From JAIUNP01 sp020161975 (GTDB lineage Bacteria > Pseudomonadota > Alphaproteobacteria > Rhizobiales > Beijerinckiaceae): DNA of 64,000 nucleotides. The notes under the pieces are model-generated. The model worked only from the letters and a program-made list of their open reading frames with translations. It did no database searches and had not been told where the DNA came from. The first letter of the stretch is position 1; every line of letters starts with the position of its first letter. Below are positions 28,401 to 36,862 of the stretch, one piece after another. A program made the position numbers and the translations under genes. The stretch is taken from assembly GCA_036745275.1 (NCBI GenBank), contig DAIOGK010000004.1, forward strand, positions 124,001 to 188,000, written 5' to 3'.

Positions 28401-29025
28401 CCAGCAACTTGACGAAGGATTCGGTGGCGACCGACAGGATCAAACCGTCCTGATGCTTGGTGGCGTCAGAATTGCGCGTGCCGAAGACCATGGCAAAAAA
28501 TGCCAGAATGATCGCCACCCAGAGCGCGCCATCCGAGCGGGTTGCCTGTTCGGCCGAGGTGCGCACCGAACTGAGACCGGGCACAGAGATCAGTTCCAGC
28601 GTCAGCGAAACGGCCTTCAATTGCAGGGCGATGTAAGGGACGATACCGATCAGACAGATGATCGTGACAACCGCAGCGACGGTTTCGCTCTTGCCGTAAC
28701 GCGCCGCGATCATATCAGCGATGGAGGTGGTGTTCTGCGACTTGCCGATCTTGACGATGCGCTCGAGTACGCGCCAGCCGAACAGGAAGACCAGCGCCGG
28801 CCCAAGATAGATCGGCAGAAAATCGTATCCCGAGCGCGAGGCAAGCCCCACGGAGCCGAGGAACGTCCAGGACGTGCAGTAGACGGCCAGCGACAGTGCA
28901 TAGATGACCGGACGCAGGCGCCCGTTCAGCACACGTTGGCCGGTCGTATCGCCAAAGTGCGCGACCACAAACAGGACGCAGAGATAGAACAGCGCCCAAG
29001 TCAGAACGATCCAGCCGTCAACCAT
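25438..29025 (-). CDS. CrbS-like hybrid kinase: sodium/solute symporter domain, PAS, histidine kinase, receiver
   Basis: A 1195-residue membrane sensor. The first ~500 residues form a 12-13 helix SLC5/SSS permease domain, followed by a STAC-like linker, a PAS domain (about 660-760), a HisKA/HATPase core with His838 in AAASHDILQPLNAARLY and the N/G boxes NLISNAIKYTP and GLGLGLSIV, and a C-terminal receiver (1069-1185) with phospho-acceptor Asp1121 in ILADYHLD. CrbS proteins sense acetate or energy state and, with the LuxR-type CrbR, control acetyl-CoA synthetase. No CrbR or acs gene is in the window. CbrA-like or NahK-like kinases are alternative names. Confidence 0.9.
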   Translation of the reverse strand: MVDGWIVLTWALFYLCVLFVVAHFGDTTGQRVLNGRLRPVIYALSLAVYCTSWTFLGSVGLASRSGYDFLPIYLGPALVFLFGWRVLERIVKIGKSQNTTSIADMIAARYGKSETVAAVVTIICLIGIVPYIALQLKAVSLTLELISVPGLSSVRTSAEQATRSDGALWVAIILAFFAMVFGTRNSDATKHQDGLILSVATESFVKLLAFLIVGIFTVWGIFRGWGDLFAQALADPAIGAKLNFAPDAGTWIVNTLIAAFAAVLLPRQFHVLVVENRDRSDVRRAAWMFPAYLVAINIFVVPIAVAGLLRLQGRVDADLTVLALPMISQSSAITTIAVVGALSAATAMIIVETVALSVMVSNDLVIPILLKSNSRFREARAQRREGNPVAVRAETRQFGGWDFGGIVLGIRRMAIMLVLLLGYVYYRTSTDVSLASIGLLSFAAVSQLAPAFFGGMIWHGGNARGAVAGSVGGLLAWFLLLLLPSFASSDGDVASWLDHGIWGIAWLRPATFAIGDLSPLASGVLISLGINILLYVGISLSRASTPVERLQANLFIGADTGIAGSGFRLWRSAVTIAELKTTVARYLGEERTNAEFATYSERQGLDDTIEIEADAHTIRFAEHLLASVIGAASSRLVLSLMLRRRNVSTEAALKLLDDASAAIQYSRTLLQHALDHAKQGVTVFDSNLRLVCWNHAFSDLFELPGDLVRFGVGLDDIVGYNARRGAYGPNFSSDSIAARLHGFVNNTEPARLRLYKPDRWLETRSNHLPDGGIVTTYTDISEAVAAEKALNLANETLERRVLERTDELTRVNEELARAKSEAEQANLSKTRFLAAASHDILQPLNAARLYATALAERSENRSQSELAGNVGSSLDAVEEILGALLEISRLDTGKLRPEWSNFRVDELFRQLSVEFAPLASQKNLQLTFIASRLSIRSDRRLLRRALQNLISNAIKYTPEGRVLVGARRDGDKLRIEVRDTGIGVPEAKQRAIFKEFQRLDEGAKEARGLGLGLSIVDRISRVLEHRIAVGPSGKRGTVFSLEVPVVSVAIYAVTPVELAPTASTPLAGLSVMAIDNEPSILDGLRVMLEGWGCKVFTASDFATARAQLKGRRDKPDIILADYHLDNDTTGIGVVQRLRRAFRTAFPAILITADRSPEVRDAALKADMHLLQKPLKPAALRALLTQARSQMESAAE

Positions 29026-29213
29026 CCCCTGCCCGCTGTGTTTCCTTCACGCAACCGAACAGCGAAATTGCCGTTCGCGCAAGCGATATCCCTGATGAAC
29101 ACACGCGCGCCGCTACGAAAGGCCAACAGACCGATTGCAGAAATACCGAATTGGAGTAAAAGAAGCGCCGTCGGTGGCGCATGTGGCGATCCGACCGAAA
29201 CCTGGGGGTCTAA

Positions 29214-29639
29214 ATGCTTAAGGAATTCAAGGAATTTGCCCTCAAGGGCAATGTGGTCGATCTTGCGGTCGGTGTCATCATCGGCGCTGCGTTCAGCAAG
29301 ATCGTCGATTCGCTCGTCGGCGATATCATCATGCCGATCGTGGGCGCCATCACCGGCGGTGTCGATTTCTCGAACCTGATGATCAGCCTCAGCGGTGCAG
29401 CGAGCAAGGCCATAGCCACCGGCGCCGGCTATGCGAAAGTCAAGGAAGCCGGTGCCGTGCTCGGCTACGGCCAGTTCCTCACGGTCGTCGTCAACTTCCT
29501 GATCGTCGCCTGGGTGCTGTTCCTCGTGATCAAGGCCATGAATTCGCTGAAAAAGGCTGAGCCGCCGGCACCGCCCGCCGCTCCGCCGGCCGAGCTTGCG
29601 GTTCTCACCGAGATCCGCGACCTGCTCGCCAAGAAGTAA
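29214..29639 (+). CDS. mscL: Large-conductance mechanosensitive channel MscL
   Basis: A 141-residue channel protein that opens under membrane tension to release solutes during hypo-osmotic shock. It begins with the family signature EFKEFALKGNVVDLAVGVIIGAAF (pore helix M1) and has the second helix at about residues 84-106, then a Pro/Ala linker and the C-terminal helix LTEIRDLLAKK. Length and order are normal. A GGGGG site lies 5 bases before the ATG and a strong terminator follows, so it is a single-gene unit. Confidence 0.97.
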   Translation: MLKEFKEFALKGNVVDLAVGVIIGAAFSKIVDSLVGDIIMPIVGAITGGVDFSNLMISLSGAASKAIATGAGYAKVKEAGAVLGYGQFLTVVVNFLIVAWVLFLVIKAMNSLKKAEPPAPPAAPPAELAVLTEIRDLLAKK

Positions 29640-29662
29640 GCTGCCATTATTGGCAACACGAA

Positions 29663-29690
29663 CCCTCCCGGCCCGCCGGGAGGGTTTTTT
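29663..29690 (+). terminator. Rho-independent terminator after mscL
   Basis: Perfect 10-base stem, CCCTCCCGGC (29663-29672) with GCCGGGAGGG (29675-29684), a 2-base loop, and a run of six T residues. It lies 24 bases after the mscL stop. Confidence 0.93.
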
Positions 29691-29749
29691 GTTTTCATGT
29701 CTAAGTTTTTGATTTGCCTTTTGGCGGTTTCGCCGTGAGAAACGGAACC

Positions 29750-30934
29750 ATGTCAAACCATCCCGCCCCTGCCCTGCTGCCCGTCAATCAAGCCGCCCTC
29801 GATGCGCCCTCCAGCGGGATCGTCGAGGTGTTCAACTATGGCCGCAACAAGCCCGGCCTGTTGCCGCTCTGGGTTGGCGAGGGCGATCGTCCGACCCCCG
29901 CCTTCATTCAGGAAGCCGCTGTCCGCTCGCTGCAGGACGGGGAAACCTTCTACACCTACCAGCGCGGCATCCCTGCCTTGCGCGAGGCGATCGCCGGCTA
30001 TCTTGGCACGGTTTACGGCCAGACGTTGTCGCCCGAGCGCTTTTTCGTCACTTGCGGCGGCATGCACGCGCTGCAAATCGCCATGCGGATCGTATCGGGC
30101 GCCGGCGACGAAGTGATCGTACCCACCCCGGCCTGGCCGAATTTCACAGGCGCCATCACGGTGAACGGCGCTCGCCCGCGGGAAGTGGAACTGGTTTTGA
30201 AAGACGGGCGGTTCACGCTCGATCCTGAAGCGCTCAGCGCCGCGATTACGGAACGGACCCGCGCCATCTGCCTCAACACGCCGGCCAACCCCAGCGGCTG
30301 GACAGCGACGCGCGGCGAACTCGAACAGGTTCTCGCCCTTGCGCGTCGGCATGGGCTGTGGATCATCGCTGACGAAATCTACGGTCGCTTTTTCTACAGC
30401 GGCGCGCGTGCGCCGTCCTTCCGCGACATCATGGACGAGGATGACCGCATCCTCTTTGTCCAGACGTTTTCGAAGAACTGGGCCATGACCGGCTGGCGCA
30501 TCGGCTGGCTGGAGGCGCCGCCCGCCCTCGGGCAGATCATCGAAAATCTCATCCAGTATTCCACGTCCGGCGTTGCCGTGCCGCTGCAACGGGGAGGCAT
30601 TGCGGCGCTGACCCACGGCGAGCCACTCATTCTCGAACAGCGGGCGCTCGCCGAGCAGAACCGCGCGTTGCTGCTGGATGCGTTCCGCGGCATCAACGGC
30701 CTCACTGTGCCGGATCCGTCAGGCGCGTTCTATCTCTTCCTCCGGGTTGAAGGCATGACGGACAGCCTCAACGAAGCCATGGCCCTCATCGACAGTGCTG
30801 GCGTAGGCCTTGCGCCCGGCAGTGCGTTCGGTGCTGGCGGCGAGGGGTTTTTCCGCCTCTGCTACCTGCGCAACAGCAAAGACATCGCCGAGGCCGCGCG
30901 CCGCTTGCGCAAGGCGCTGCTTGCGAGACGCTGA
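29750..30934 (+). CDS. PLP-dependent aminotransferase (fold type I, class I/II)
   Basis: A 394-residue enzyme. The cofactor lysine is Lys242 in VQTFSKNWAMTGWRIGW, with the substrate/PLP residues NTPANPSG (177-184) and ADEIYGRF (208-215) and the ring-stacking region in VTCGGMHALQ. This is the class I/II aminotransferase fold acting on an aspartate, aromatic or branched amino acid; the exact substrate is open. The ATG at 29750 is chosen over an upstream ATG on similarity to the usual N-terminus; no strong ribosome-binding site is seen. Its stop overlaps the AbrB gene start by one base. Confidence 0.9.
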   Translation: MSNHPAPALLPVNQAALDAPSSGIVEVFNYGRNKPGLLPLWVGEGDRPTPAFIQEAAVRSLQDGETFYTYQRGIPALREAIAGYLGTVYGQTLSPERFFVTCGGMHALQIAMRIVSGAGDEVIVPTPAWPNFTGAITVNGARPREVELVLKDGRFTLDPEALSAAITERTRAICLNTPANPSGWTATRGELEQVLALARRHGLWIIADEIYGRFFYSGARAPSFRDIMDEDDRILFVQTFSKNWAMTGWRIGWLEAPPALGQIIENLIQYSTSGVAVPLQRGGIAALTHGEPLILEQRALAEQNRALLLDAFRGINGLTVPDPSGAFYLFLRVEGMTDSLNEAMALIDSAGVGLAPGSAFGAGGEGFFRLCYLRNSKDIAEAARRLRKALLARR

Positions 30935-31965
30935 TGCGCGCACAACCTTCGCTTGTCGTGACAGGGCGCACATTGGCGGCCGGGCTGGCCGGCGGCGTGA
31001 TATTTGCGGTCGGGCACCTGCCGGTGCCGTGGCTGGCTGGCCCAATGTTTGCGGTGGCTCTCCTGGCACTCCTCGACATCAAGGTGGAAATGCCCACCGT
31101 GTTGCGCGATATCGGCTTTCTTTTCGGCAGCGTGTCGCTGGGGGCAACGGTCACGCCCGAGGCGCTCCAGACGATCACGCGCTATCCGGTCAGCGTCGCA
31201 TTCCTCGCCCTTTCGGTGTTCGCAACGGTCTTTCTCAGCGGACGAATGCTGGAAAAGGTCTATGGCTGGGACCGGCCCACGGCCTTTCTGGCCTCGGTGC
31301 CTGGCGCGCTCAGCATGGTGATGGCGCTGGCCGCCGCCAGCAGCGGCGATGTCCGGCGTATTGCCATCGTCCAGGCCGTGCGTCTGTTCGCGCTGGTCAT
31401 CGGCCTGCCGCTTGTCATCAATGCGGTCGTGGTGATCGGGCCGGTCGGCGATGCGCCAATCGTCACGCCTGCGGCAATGCTGGTGCTGTTCTTAACCGCC
31501 TATGTCGCGTCACTGATTTTCGGCAAGCGCATCGCCAATCCGATGTTCCTTTGCGGCATGATCACCAGCACGCTGTTGCACGTCACCGACCTCATTCCCG
31601 GGCGATTGCCGGAACCGGTCACTATTGCCGGCATGATGCTGGTGGGGGTGTTCGCCGGTGTGCGCTTTCAGGGCGCAACCTTCCGCATGGTCGCGAGCTA
31701 TTTCGCACCGGCGCTGATGGTCCTGATGATCGCGCTGGCCATATGCCTTGTAACAGCCTTTGCCGTCTACGAACTGACAGGGCTCGATCCGGCGGCGATT
31801 CTGGTCGCTTTTGCGCCGGGCGGCGCGGAGGCAATGATCATGACGGGCGCGGCCATGGGGCTCGATACGCTTTATGTCTCGACCCACCATGTCTTGCGCA
31901 CGGTGGGCCTCAACACGGTGACGCCATTCTTCGCGCCGGGGCGCCCCGACGCCGAAGATGAATAG
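30934..31965 (+). CDS. AbrB family (AmoA-annotated) putative transporter
   Basis: A 343-residue polytopic membrane protein with about ten helices in two repeated halves. The segment GVIFAVGHLPVPWLAGPMFAVAL and the second-half DLIPGRLPEPVTIAGMM, followed by FAPGGAEAMIMTGAAMGLD, are typical of the AbrB/YgbN-like family, often mis-annotated as ammonia monooxygenase. Its ATG overlaps the aminotransferase stop (TGATG), so they are translationally coupled; a role in moving the amino or keto acid is plausible by inference. Confidence 0.83.
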   Translation: MRAQPSLVVTGRTLAAGLAGGVIFAVGHLPVPWLAGPMFAVALLALLDIKVEMPTVLRDIGFLFGSVSLGATVTPEALQTITRYPVSVAFLALSVFATVFLSGRMLEKVYGWDRPTAFLASVPGALSMVMALAAASSGDVRRIAIVQAVRLFALVIGLPLVINAVVVIGPVGDAPIVTPAAMLVLFLTAYVASLIFGKRIANPMFLCGMITSTLLHVTDLIPGRLPEPVTIAGMMLVGVFAGVRFQGATFRMVASYFAPALMVLMIALAICLVTAFAVYELTGLDPAAILVAFAPGGAEAMIMTGAAMGLDTLYVSTHHVLRTVGLNTVTPFFAPGRPDAEDE

Positions 31966-31968
31966 GCT

Positions 31969-32715
31969 TCAGAGCGCAAAACCACCATCGGCGAGATGGA
32001 TTTGCCCGGTGGTGTAGCTCGACTCATCCGAGGCGAGATAAACTGCAAGCATCGCAATTTCCTCGGCAGTGCCGAGGCGGCCCATCGGCTGGCGATCAAT
32101 GAAGGCCTGACGGACGGCCTCGACCGACTGGCCGGTGTTATGCGCCAGGGTGTTGATCCGATCCTCAAGCGACGGCGATTCGATGGTGCCGGGACAGATG
32201 GCGTTGGCGCGCACACCCTTGCGGATGTAATCGGCCGCAACCGCCTTGGTCAGGCCAATCACGGCAGCCTTGGTCGCACCATAGACGTAGCGGTTTGGAA
32301 TGCCGCGCACCGAGCCAGCCCCCGAGGCGATGTTGACGATGGAGGCATTGCCATTGGCCAGCATTCCCGGGAGGAAGGCCGAAATCGTGCGATGCATCGA
32401 CTTCACGTTGAGATCAAAGGAGAAATCCCAGTCCTGCTCGGAGCAATCCAGCACGGTTCCGTGATGCACGAAACCGGCGGCATTCACCAGAATGTCGATT
32501 GCTCCCACCTTTTCGGCGAAGGCCTGCACCGCGCGCGTGGAGCGCACGTCCAGCTTGCGGCGCTTCACCTTGGCCAGTTCATCGAGCTTGGAGACATCGA
32601 GATCGGTCGCATAGACCTTCGCACCCTCGCGTGAAAATGCGGCGGCGATGGCCTGGCCAATGCCCTGGCCTGCGGCGGTAACAACGGCAGTCTTGCCCTT
32701 GAGGCGTCCGGTCAT
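31969..32715 (-). CDS. SDR oxidoreductase, BDH2/DHRS6-like
   Basis: A 248-residue short-chain dehydrogenase. The cofactor motif TAAGQGIGQAIA is at residues 13-24, with the NAD-preferring Asp in TDLD, the catalytic Tyr145 and Lys149 in YVYGATKAA, and ending ASDESSYTTGQIHLADGG. The block AGFVHHGTVLDCSEQDWDFSF is strikingly like human BDH2/DHRS6 and bacterial 2-keto-3-deoxy-L-fuconate dehydrogenases, so 3-hydroxy acid or sugar-acid oxidation is likely. The ATG at 32715 is preferred over an upstream frame start. It is convergent with the AbrB gene. Confidence 0.88.
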   Translation of the reverse strand: MTGRLKGKTAVVTAAGQGIGQAIAAAFSREGAKVYATDLDVSKLDELAKVKRRKLDVRSTRAVQAFAEKVGAIDILVNAAGFVHHGTVLDCSEQDWDFSFDLNVKSMHRTISAFLPGMLANGNASIVNIASGAGSVRGIPNRYVYGATKAAVIGLTKAVAADYIRKGVRANAICPGTIESPSLEDRINTLAHNTGQSVEAVRQAFIDRQPMGRLGTAEEIAMLAVYLASDESSYTTGQIHLADGGFAL

Positions 32716-32839
32716 GATCCTGATCCTTGCATCCGTAGAGAGGCGCGGAGCCTCCCGCCAAACGCCGGCAAATGCAAGTATCTTGTATGACAAATCAGGC
32801 CGCGGCGCGTTTCCGCCAAGGCCTGACCTGGGCCTGGCG

Positions 32840-33409
32840 TTACGCCTTCAGCTTCTCGCTCATCGAAACAAGGCGCGCCAATGTCGTCTTGAAGAAGCCT
32901 GCCGTGCGCTCGTCGGCCAGCTTGCCATCTTCGCTGAACGCGGTCGCGGCATTGCCCACGGCCACCATCTCCGGCACCAAGGTCGCGCCGAAGCCGAGTT
33001 CCAACACCGTGCGCAACTGGGTCAGGCCGCGATAGGTTCCCATTGCACCGGGGGAGGCCCCGCCAAGCGCCACGACCTTGCCGGCAAGGCCGGTGGCCGG
33101 CGCGCCAGGCTTGGCAACCGTTGCCCAGTCGAGCGCGTTCTTGAGCGCGGGCGCATAGCCGGCGTTGTATTCAGGCGAAGCAATGAACATGCCGTCATGC
33201 TCGTCGAACAGCTGGCGCAACTCGTGCGCCGCCTTCGGCGCGTTGCCAAAGCCCGTGGCATCAACGAGCGGCAGCTCGAACTTGCCAAGGTTGATATAGG
33301 TGACTTCAGCGCCCAGCGCCTGCAGTTCGCGGGCAGCAAGGCCCGCCAGCCGGTCGTTGAAAGACCCAGGACGCGAGGAGCCGGAAAAGACGAGAATCTT
33401 GGCGGTCAT
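32840..33409 (-). CDS. NADPH-dependent FMN reductase
   Basis: A 189-residue flavodoxin-like enzyme with the phosphate-binding loop FSGSSRPGSFND near the start, then SPEYNAGYAPALKNALDWA, and GGASPGAMGTYRGLTQLR, all typical of the NADPH:FMN/quinone reductase family (SsuE/ArsH/ChrR relatives). It would reduce FMN, quinones or metals in stress defence. It lies 124 bases upstream of the SDR gene on the same strand and diverges from the TRAP genes. Confidence 0.88.
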   Translation of the reverse strand: MTAKILVFSGSSRPGSFNDRLAGLAARELQALGAEVTYINLGKFELPLVDATGFGNAPKAAHELRQLFDEHDGMFIASPEYNAGYAPALKNALDWATVAKPGAPATGLAGKVVALGGASPGAMGTYRGLTQLRTVLELGFGATLVPEMVAVGNAATAFSEDGKLADERTAGFFKTTLARLVSMSEKLKA

Positions 33410-33510
33410 TGTTTGAAAAATCCTATGGGGGAGACGATCAACGTGATCTAGGAGCGGCAGCGCGAAAATTCCACCGTTTCAGAAAAGCACTTCCTCACAA
33501 TTCTCATTGC

Positions 33511-33523
33511 AACTTTGCAAGTT
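33511..33523. promoter_or_regulatory. Dyad in the FMN reductase / TRAP divergent region
   Basis: AACTTTGCAAGTT is a perfect inverted repeat (AACTT-TGC-AAGTT); just to its left a further TTGCAA makes a second overlapping repeat. It lies about 100 bases before the reductase start and 143 before the receptor start, the place for an operator, for example of an HxlR- or TetR-type regulator. The regulator is unknown. Confidence 0.35.
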
Positions 33524-33665
33524 CGCCCGCAGGCGACCCAAAATGCAGCCCACGCGACGAGAACCGGCGCGGAGATTGGTACAACCTGCCCTTTCCAACC
33601 CGGTTCTCCCATGCAACATTCGTCGTATGGGCCGCGTGGCCGATTACAGAAACAGGGAGATGGAC

Positions 33666-34628
33666 ATGGTTTCCAAACGCACCTTTCTTGCCGGCATAGG
33701 CGCTGCTGCTGTATTGCCGCGTGCTGTCGTCGCACAGGCACCTGCGTTTTTCCGCATCGGCACGGGCGGCACTGCCGGCACCTATTACCCTGTCGGTGGC
33801 ATGATCGCCAATGCCATCTCCGATCCGCCGGGGCTGGTGCTGACCGCTGTTGCTTCCAACGGTTCGGTCGCGAATGTCAATTCCATCGTCTCGGGCGCAG
33901 CGGAATCGGGCTTCGTGCAGGCCGATGTTGCCTTCTGGGCCTATTCGGGCACCGGCGTCTGGGAAGGCAAGCCGAAGGTGGCGGAACTCCGAGCCATCGC
34001 CAACCTTTATCCCGAATCAGTGCATGTGGTGGTGCGCAAGGGCATTGCCAAATCCATCGCCGAACTCAAGGGCAAGAAGGTTTCGCTCGACGAGCCGGGC
34101 TCGGGCACCCTGCTCAACGCCCGCGCGATTCTGGGCGCCTACGGCATCACCGAAAAGGACATCACGCCCGAATTCCTCAAGCCCAACCAGGCTGCGGAAA
34201 AGCTGAAGGATGGCTCGGTTGATGCGTTCTTCTTCACCGGTGGCTTTCCGGCGGCGGCGATTTCGGAGCTTGCCTCCACCGGTTCGGGCATCGATCTTCT
34301 GCCCATTGACGGCGATGGCGCGGCCAAGCTGCGGGCCTCCTTCCCGTTCTTTGCCGAGGATGCGATTCCGGCGAACACCTACAAGGGCATCGGCGCGGTG
34401 AAAACCGTGGCGGTCGGTGCCCATTGGGTGACGTCGGCGAAGATCGCTGACGATCTCGTCTACCGCGTCACAAAGGGGCTGTGGTCCGACAAGACCCGGG
34501 CCGTGCTCGATGCCGGCCACGCCAAGGGCAAGGCCATCACCAAGGCCAATGCGCTCACCGGCATCGGCGGTGTGCCGCTGCATCCGGGCGCGGCGCGCTT
34601 CTACAAGGAAGCCGGGCTGCTGAAGTAA
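33666..34628 (+). CDS. TAXI family TRAP transporter solute-binding protein
   Basis: A 320-residue periplasmic receptor with a signal peptide (about residues 1-22, SKRTFLAGIG and AVVAQA at the cleavage region). FRIGTGGTAGTYYPVGGMIANAI, SNGSVANVNSIVSGAAESGF, then PNQAAEKLKDGSVDAFFFTGG are typical of the TAXI (TRAP-associated extracytoplasmic) family. The ATG at 33666 follows AGGGAG by 6 bases, so earlier in-frame starts are rejected. It is followed by the fused TRAP permease; ligand unknown, glutamate or other organic acids being typical. Confidence 0.93.
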   Translation: MVSKRTFLAGIGAAAVLPRAVVAQAPAFFRIGTGGTAGTYYPVGGMIANAISDPPGLVLTAVASNGSVANVNSIVSGAAESGFVQADVAFWAYSGTGVWEGKPKVAELRAIANLYPESVHVVVRKGIAKSIAELKGKKVSLDEPGSGTLLNARAILGAYGITEKDITPEFLKPNQAAEKLKDGSVDAFFFTGGFPAAAISELASTGSGIDLLPIDGDGAAKLRASFPFFAEDAIPANTYKGIGAVKTVAVGAHWVTSAKIADDLVYRVTKGLWSDKTRAVLDAGHAKGKAITKANALTGIGGVPLHPGAARFYKEAGLLK

Positions 34629-34639
34629 TCTAGGCGTTC

Positions 34640-34668
34640 GTCATGGCCGGTTCCGTACCGGCCATGAC
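34640..34668. repeat. 11-base palindrome GTCATGGCCGG / CCGGCCATGAC
   Basis: Perfect 11-base arms (34640-34650 and 34658-34668) around a 7-base loop TTCCGTA, just after the receptor gene stop and overlapping the permease start. The sequence resembles the short GC-rich palindromic elements common between genes in Bradyrhizobium-like genomes. It could act as a terminator-like hairpin or to attenuate downstream reading; the permease ATG lies inside it. Confidence 0.6.
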
Positions 34669-36862
34669 TCCCTATTCGATTGGACTGCCCTTGACCCCGC
34701 AGAGCGCCACCCCATCTGCTGCTGAACTCCAGCGGCTGGAAGAAGAACTCGATCCGGAAATGGCTTTCCGCAAGGTGCCGCATGGAACGGCGCTGATCGT
34801 CGGCGTACTCCTGTTCGCGCTTTCGGCCTTCCATTATTACACCGCCGGCTTCGGCCTTTTGCGCGAGACGACCCATCGCGGCATTCACCTGGCTTTCGTT
34901 GTCGGCCTCATTTTTCTCGTCTTCGGCGCGCGGGCGGAGACCAGCAAGACAGTTCAGGAATCCACGTTGTTCTCGCCCGGCGGCGTACCGCTGCTTGATT
35001 GGTTGCTGGCTTTGGGCGCGGCCACTTCGGCGCTTTATGTGCCGTGGATTTTCACCGATCTTCAGTTCCGCGTCGGCAACCCATCGCCGCTGGATGTGAC
35101 GATGGGGACGATCGCCATCGTGGTGCTGCTGGAGGCAACGCGCCGATGCATGGGCTGGGGCCTGCCGCTGATTGCGCTCTTTTCGCTCGCTTATGCCTAT
35201 TTCGGCCCGTGGTTTCCGGGCATTTTCCTACATCCGGGCGCAACCTGGAATGTCATTGTCAACCACCTCTATCTGACCAGCCAGGGGATTTATGGCGTCG
35301 CACTCGGCGTGGTGGCGACTTACGTGTTCCACTTCGTGCTGTTTGGCGTTCTGGCGACGCGCGTCGGGCTTGGGCGGCTGTTTCTTGGCGTCGCTGCGGC
35401 AGTGGCCGGGCGCTTTGCCGGGGGCCCGGCAAAAATCTCGATCTTCGGCTCGGCTCTGTTCGGCATGATCTCGGGCTCGTCGGTCGCCAATACCGTGACG
35501 GTCGGCTCGCTCACCATCCCGATGATGATCCGCCTCGGCTATCAGCGTCATTTCGCCGCCGCCGTGGAATCGACTGCGGCAACCGGCGGGCAGATCACGC
35601 CGCCGATCATGGGGGCGGCGGCTTTCCTGATGGTCGAGTTTCTCAATATGCCTTACGCGGCCATCGTGCTCGCGGCGATTGTACCGGCCTTCATGCATTT
35701 CTTCGGCGTCCTGATGCAGGTGCATTTCGAGGCGAAAGCCAACGGAATGCGCGGGTTGAGGGATGATGAAATTCCCAAACTCAGCGACGTTCTGCGCGCA
35801 GAATGGCCGACCATCGCGCCCCTGTTTGCGCTGATCGTCGTGCTTTTTTCCGATTACACGCCCTATCTGTCGGCGTTCTGGGGGATCACGGGCTGCATGC
35901 TGCTGGCCTTGAGCCGCCACCGTGCCATCACCGCGCTCGCCTTCATGGTGATCATCGGCATTGCCGCGCCGTTCGAGATTTTAAGGATGCCCGGCGCAAA
36001 CGCGATCCTGTTCGGCGCCGCTGCTGTCGTCATGCTGCACGGTTATTTTACCCACCCCGACCGCAAGGAGAAACTGAACGACCTTGTCGACAGCTTCATC
36101 GTCGGTGCCAAGTATGCCATCGCGGTGGGCGCGGCAGCGGCAACGGTCGGCATCATCGTCGGCGTCGTCACCCTCACGGGCGTCGGCTTCAAGATCTCGT
36201 GGATCGTCACCTCCTCGGCCGATTCCATGGCCAAATCACTGCTGGGCGCGCTGCCGCTTTTGCCCATCACCATCAAGGGTGCGACGCTGTTCTTCACCCT
36301 GGTCATGACGGCCATTGTCTGCATTCTGCTGGGCTGCGGCGTCCCCACCACCGCGACTTATATCATCATGGTCACGGTGGCCGCACCGGCGCTCGGGATG
36401 CTCGGTGTCGCCCCCATCGTCGCGCATTTCTTCGTGTTCTATTATGGTGTGCTGGCCGATGTGACACCGCCCGTTGCCATCGCAGCCTATGCGGGCGCTT
36501 CCATGGCCGGGGCCGATCCATTCAAGACAGGCAATACCGCCTTCCGTCTGGCGCTCGGCAAGGCGCTGGTTCCCTTTGTCTTTGCGTTTTCGCCGGCGAT
36601 GCTGATCGTCGCGCCGGGCTTCACCTGGGGTGAATTCCTGTTCACCACCCTCTCCTGCATGATCGGCATCATCATGCTTTCGGCGGCGTTTTCGCGATGG
36701 ATGCTGGCCCCGCTGGCAGTATGGGAACGCTGGTGGCTGGGCATCGCCTCGCTGCCGGTCATCGCGCCCGACATCGCCGCGACGGCCTTCGGCCTCGTGC
36801 TGGCAGCCCCGGTGTTCCTGCGCCAGATTGCGGCGCGCAGACGGCTTCAGCCCGCGCGGTAG
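34664..36862 (+). CDS. TRAP transporter fused permease (DctQM-type, TAXI-associated)
   Basis: About 732 residues with some 18 hydrophobic segments: a short DctQ-like part at the N-terminus followed by the DctM-like large subunit. VFHFVLFGVLATRVGLG, SVANTVTVGSLTIPMMIRLGY, TAATGGQITPPIMGAAAFLMVEF and the later GVPTTATYIIMVTVAAPAL match TAXI-type fused TRAP permeases. The ATG at 34664 lies in a palindrome with no good ribosome-binding site, so the start is uncertain; translation may be coupled to the receptor gene. It would import an organic acid driven by ion gradients. The last 16 bases overlap the convergent methyltransferase gene. Confidence 0.9.
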   Translation: MTPYSIGLPLTPQSATPSAAELQRLEEELDPEMAFRKVPHGTALIVGVLLFALSAFHYYTAGFGLLRETTHRGIHLAFVVGLIFLVFGARAETSKTVQESTLFSPGGVPLLDWLLALGAATSALYVPWIFTDLQFRVGNPSPLDVTMGTIAIVVLLEATRRCMGWGLPLIALFSLAYAYFGPWFPGIFLHPGATWNVIVNHLYLTSQGIYGVALGVVATYVFHFVLFGVLATRVGLGRLFLGVAAAVAGRFAGGPAKISIFGSALFGMISGSSVANTVTVGSLTIPMMIRLGYQRHFAAAVESTAATGGQITPPIMGAAAFLMVEFLNMPYAAIVLAAIVPAFMHFFGVLMQVHFEAKANGMRGLRDDEIPKLSDVLRAEWPTIAPLFALIVVLFSDYTPYLSAFWGITGCMLLALSRHRAITALAFMVIIGIAAPFEILRMPGANAILFGAAAVVMLHGYFTHPDRKEKLNDLVDSFIVGAKYAIAVGAAAATVGIIVGVVTLTGVGFKISWIVTSSADSMAKSLLGALPLLPITIKGATLFFTLVMTAIVCILLGCGVPTTATYIIMVTVAAPALGMLGVAPIVAHFFVFYYGVLADVTPPVAIAAYAGASMAGADPFKTGNTAFRLALGKALVPFVFAFSPAMLIVAPGFTWGEFLFTTLSCMIGIIMLSAAFSRWMLAPLAVWERWWLGIASLPVIAPDIAATAFGLVLAAPVFLRQIAARRRLQPAR

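Noticed and set aside
26803..29379. 858-residue plus-strand frame opposite the CrbS-like gene
   Set aside because: Charged low-complexity shadow, covered by the real kinase and running into mscL.
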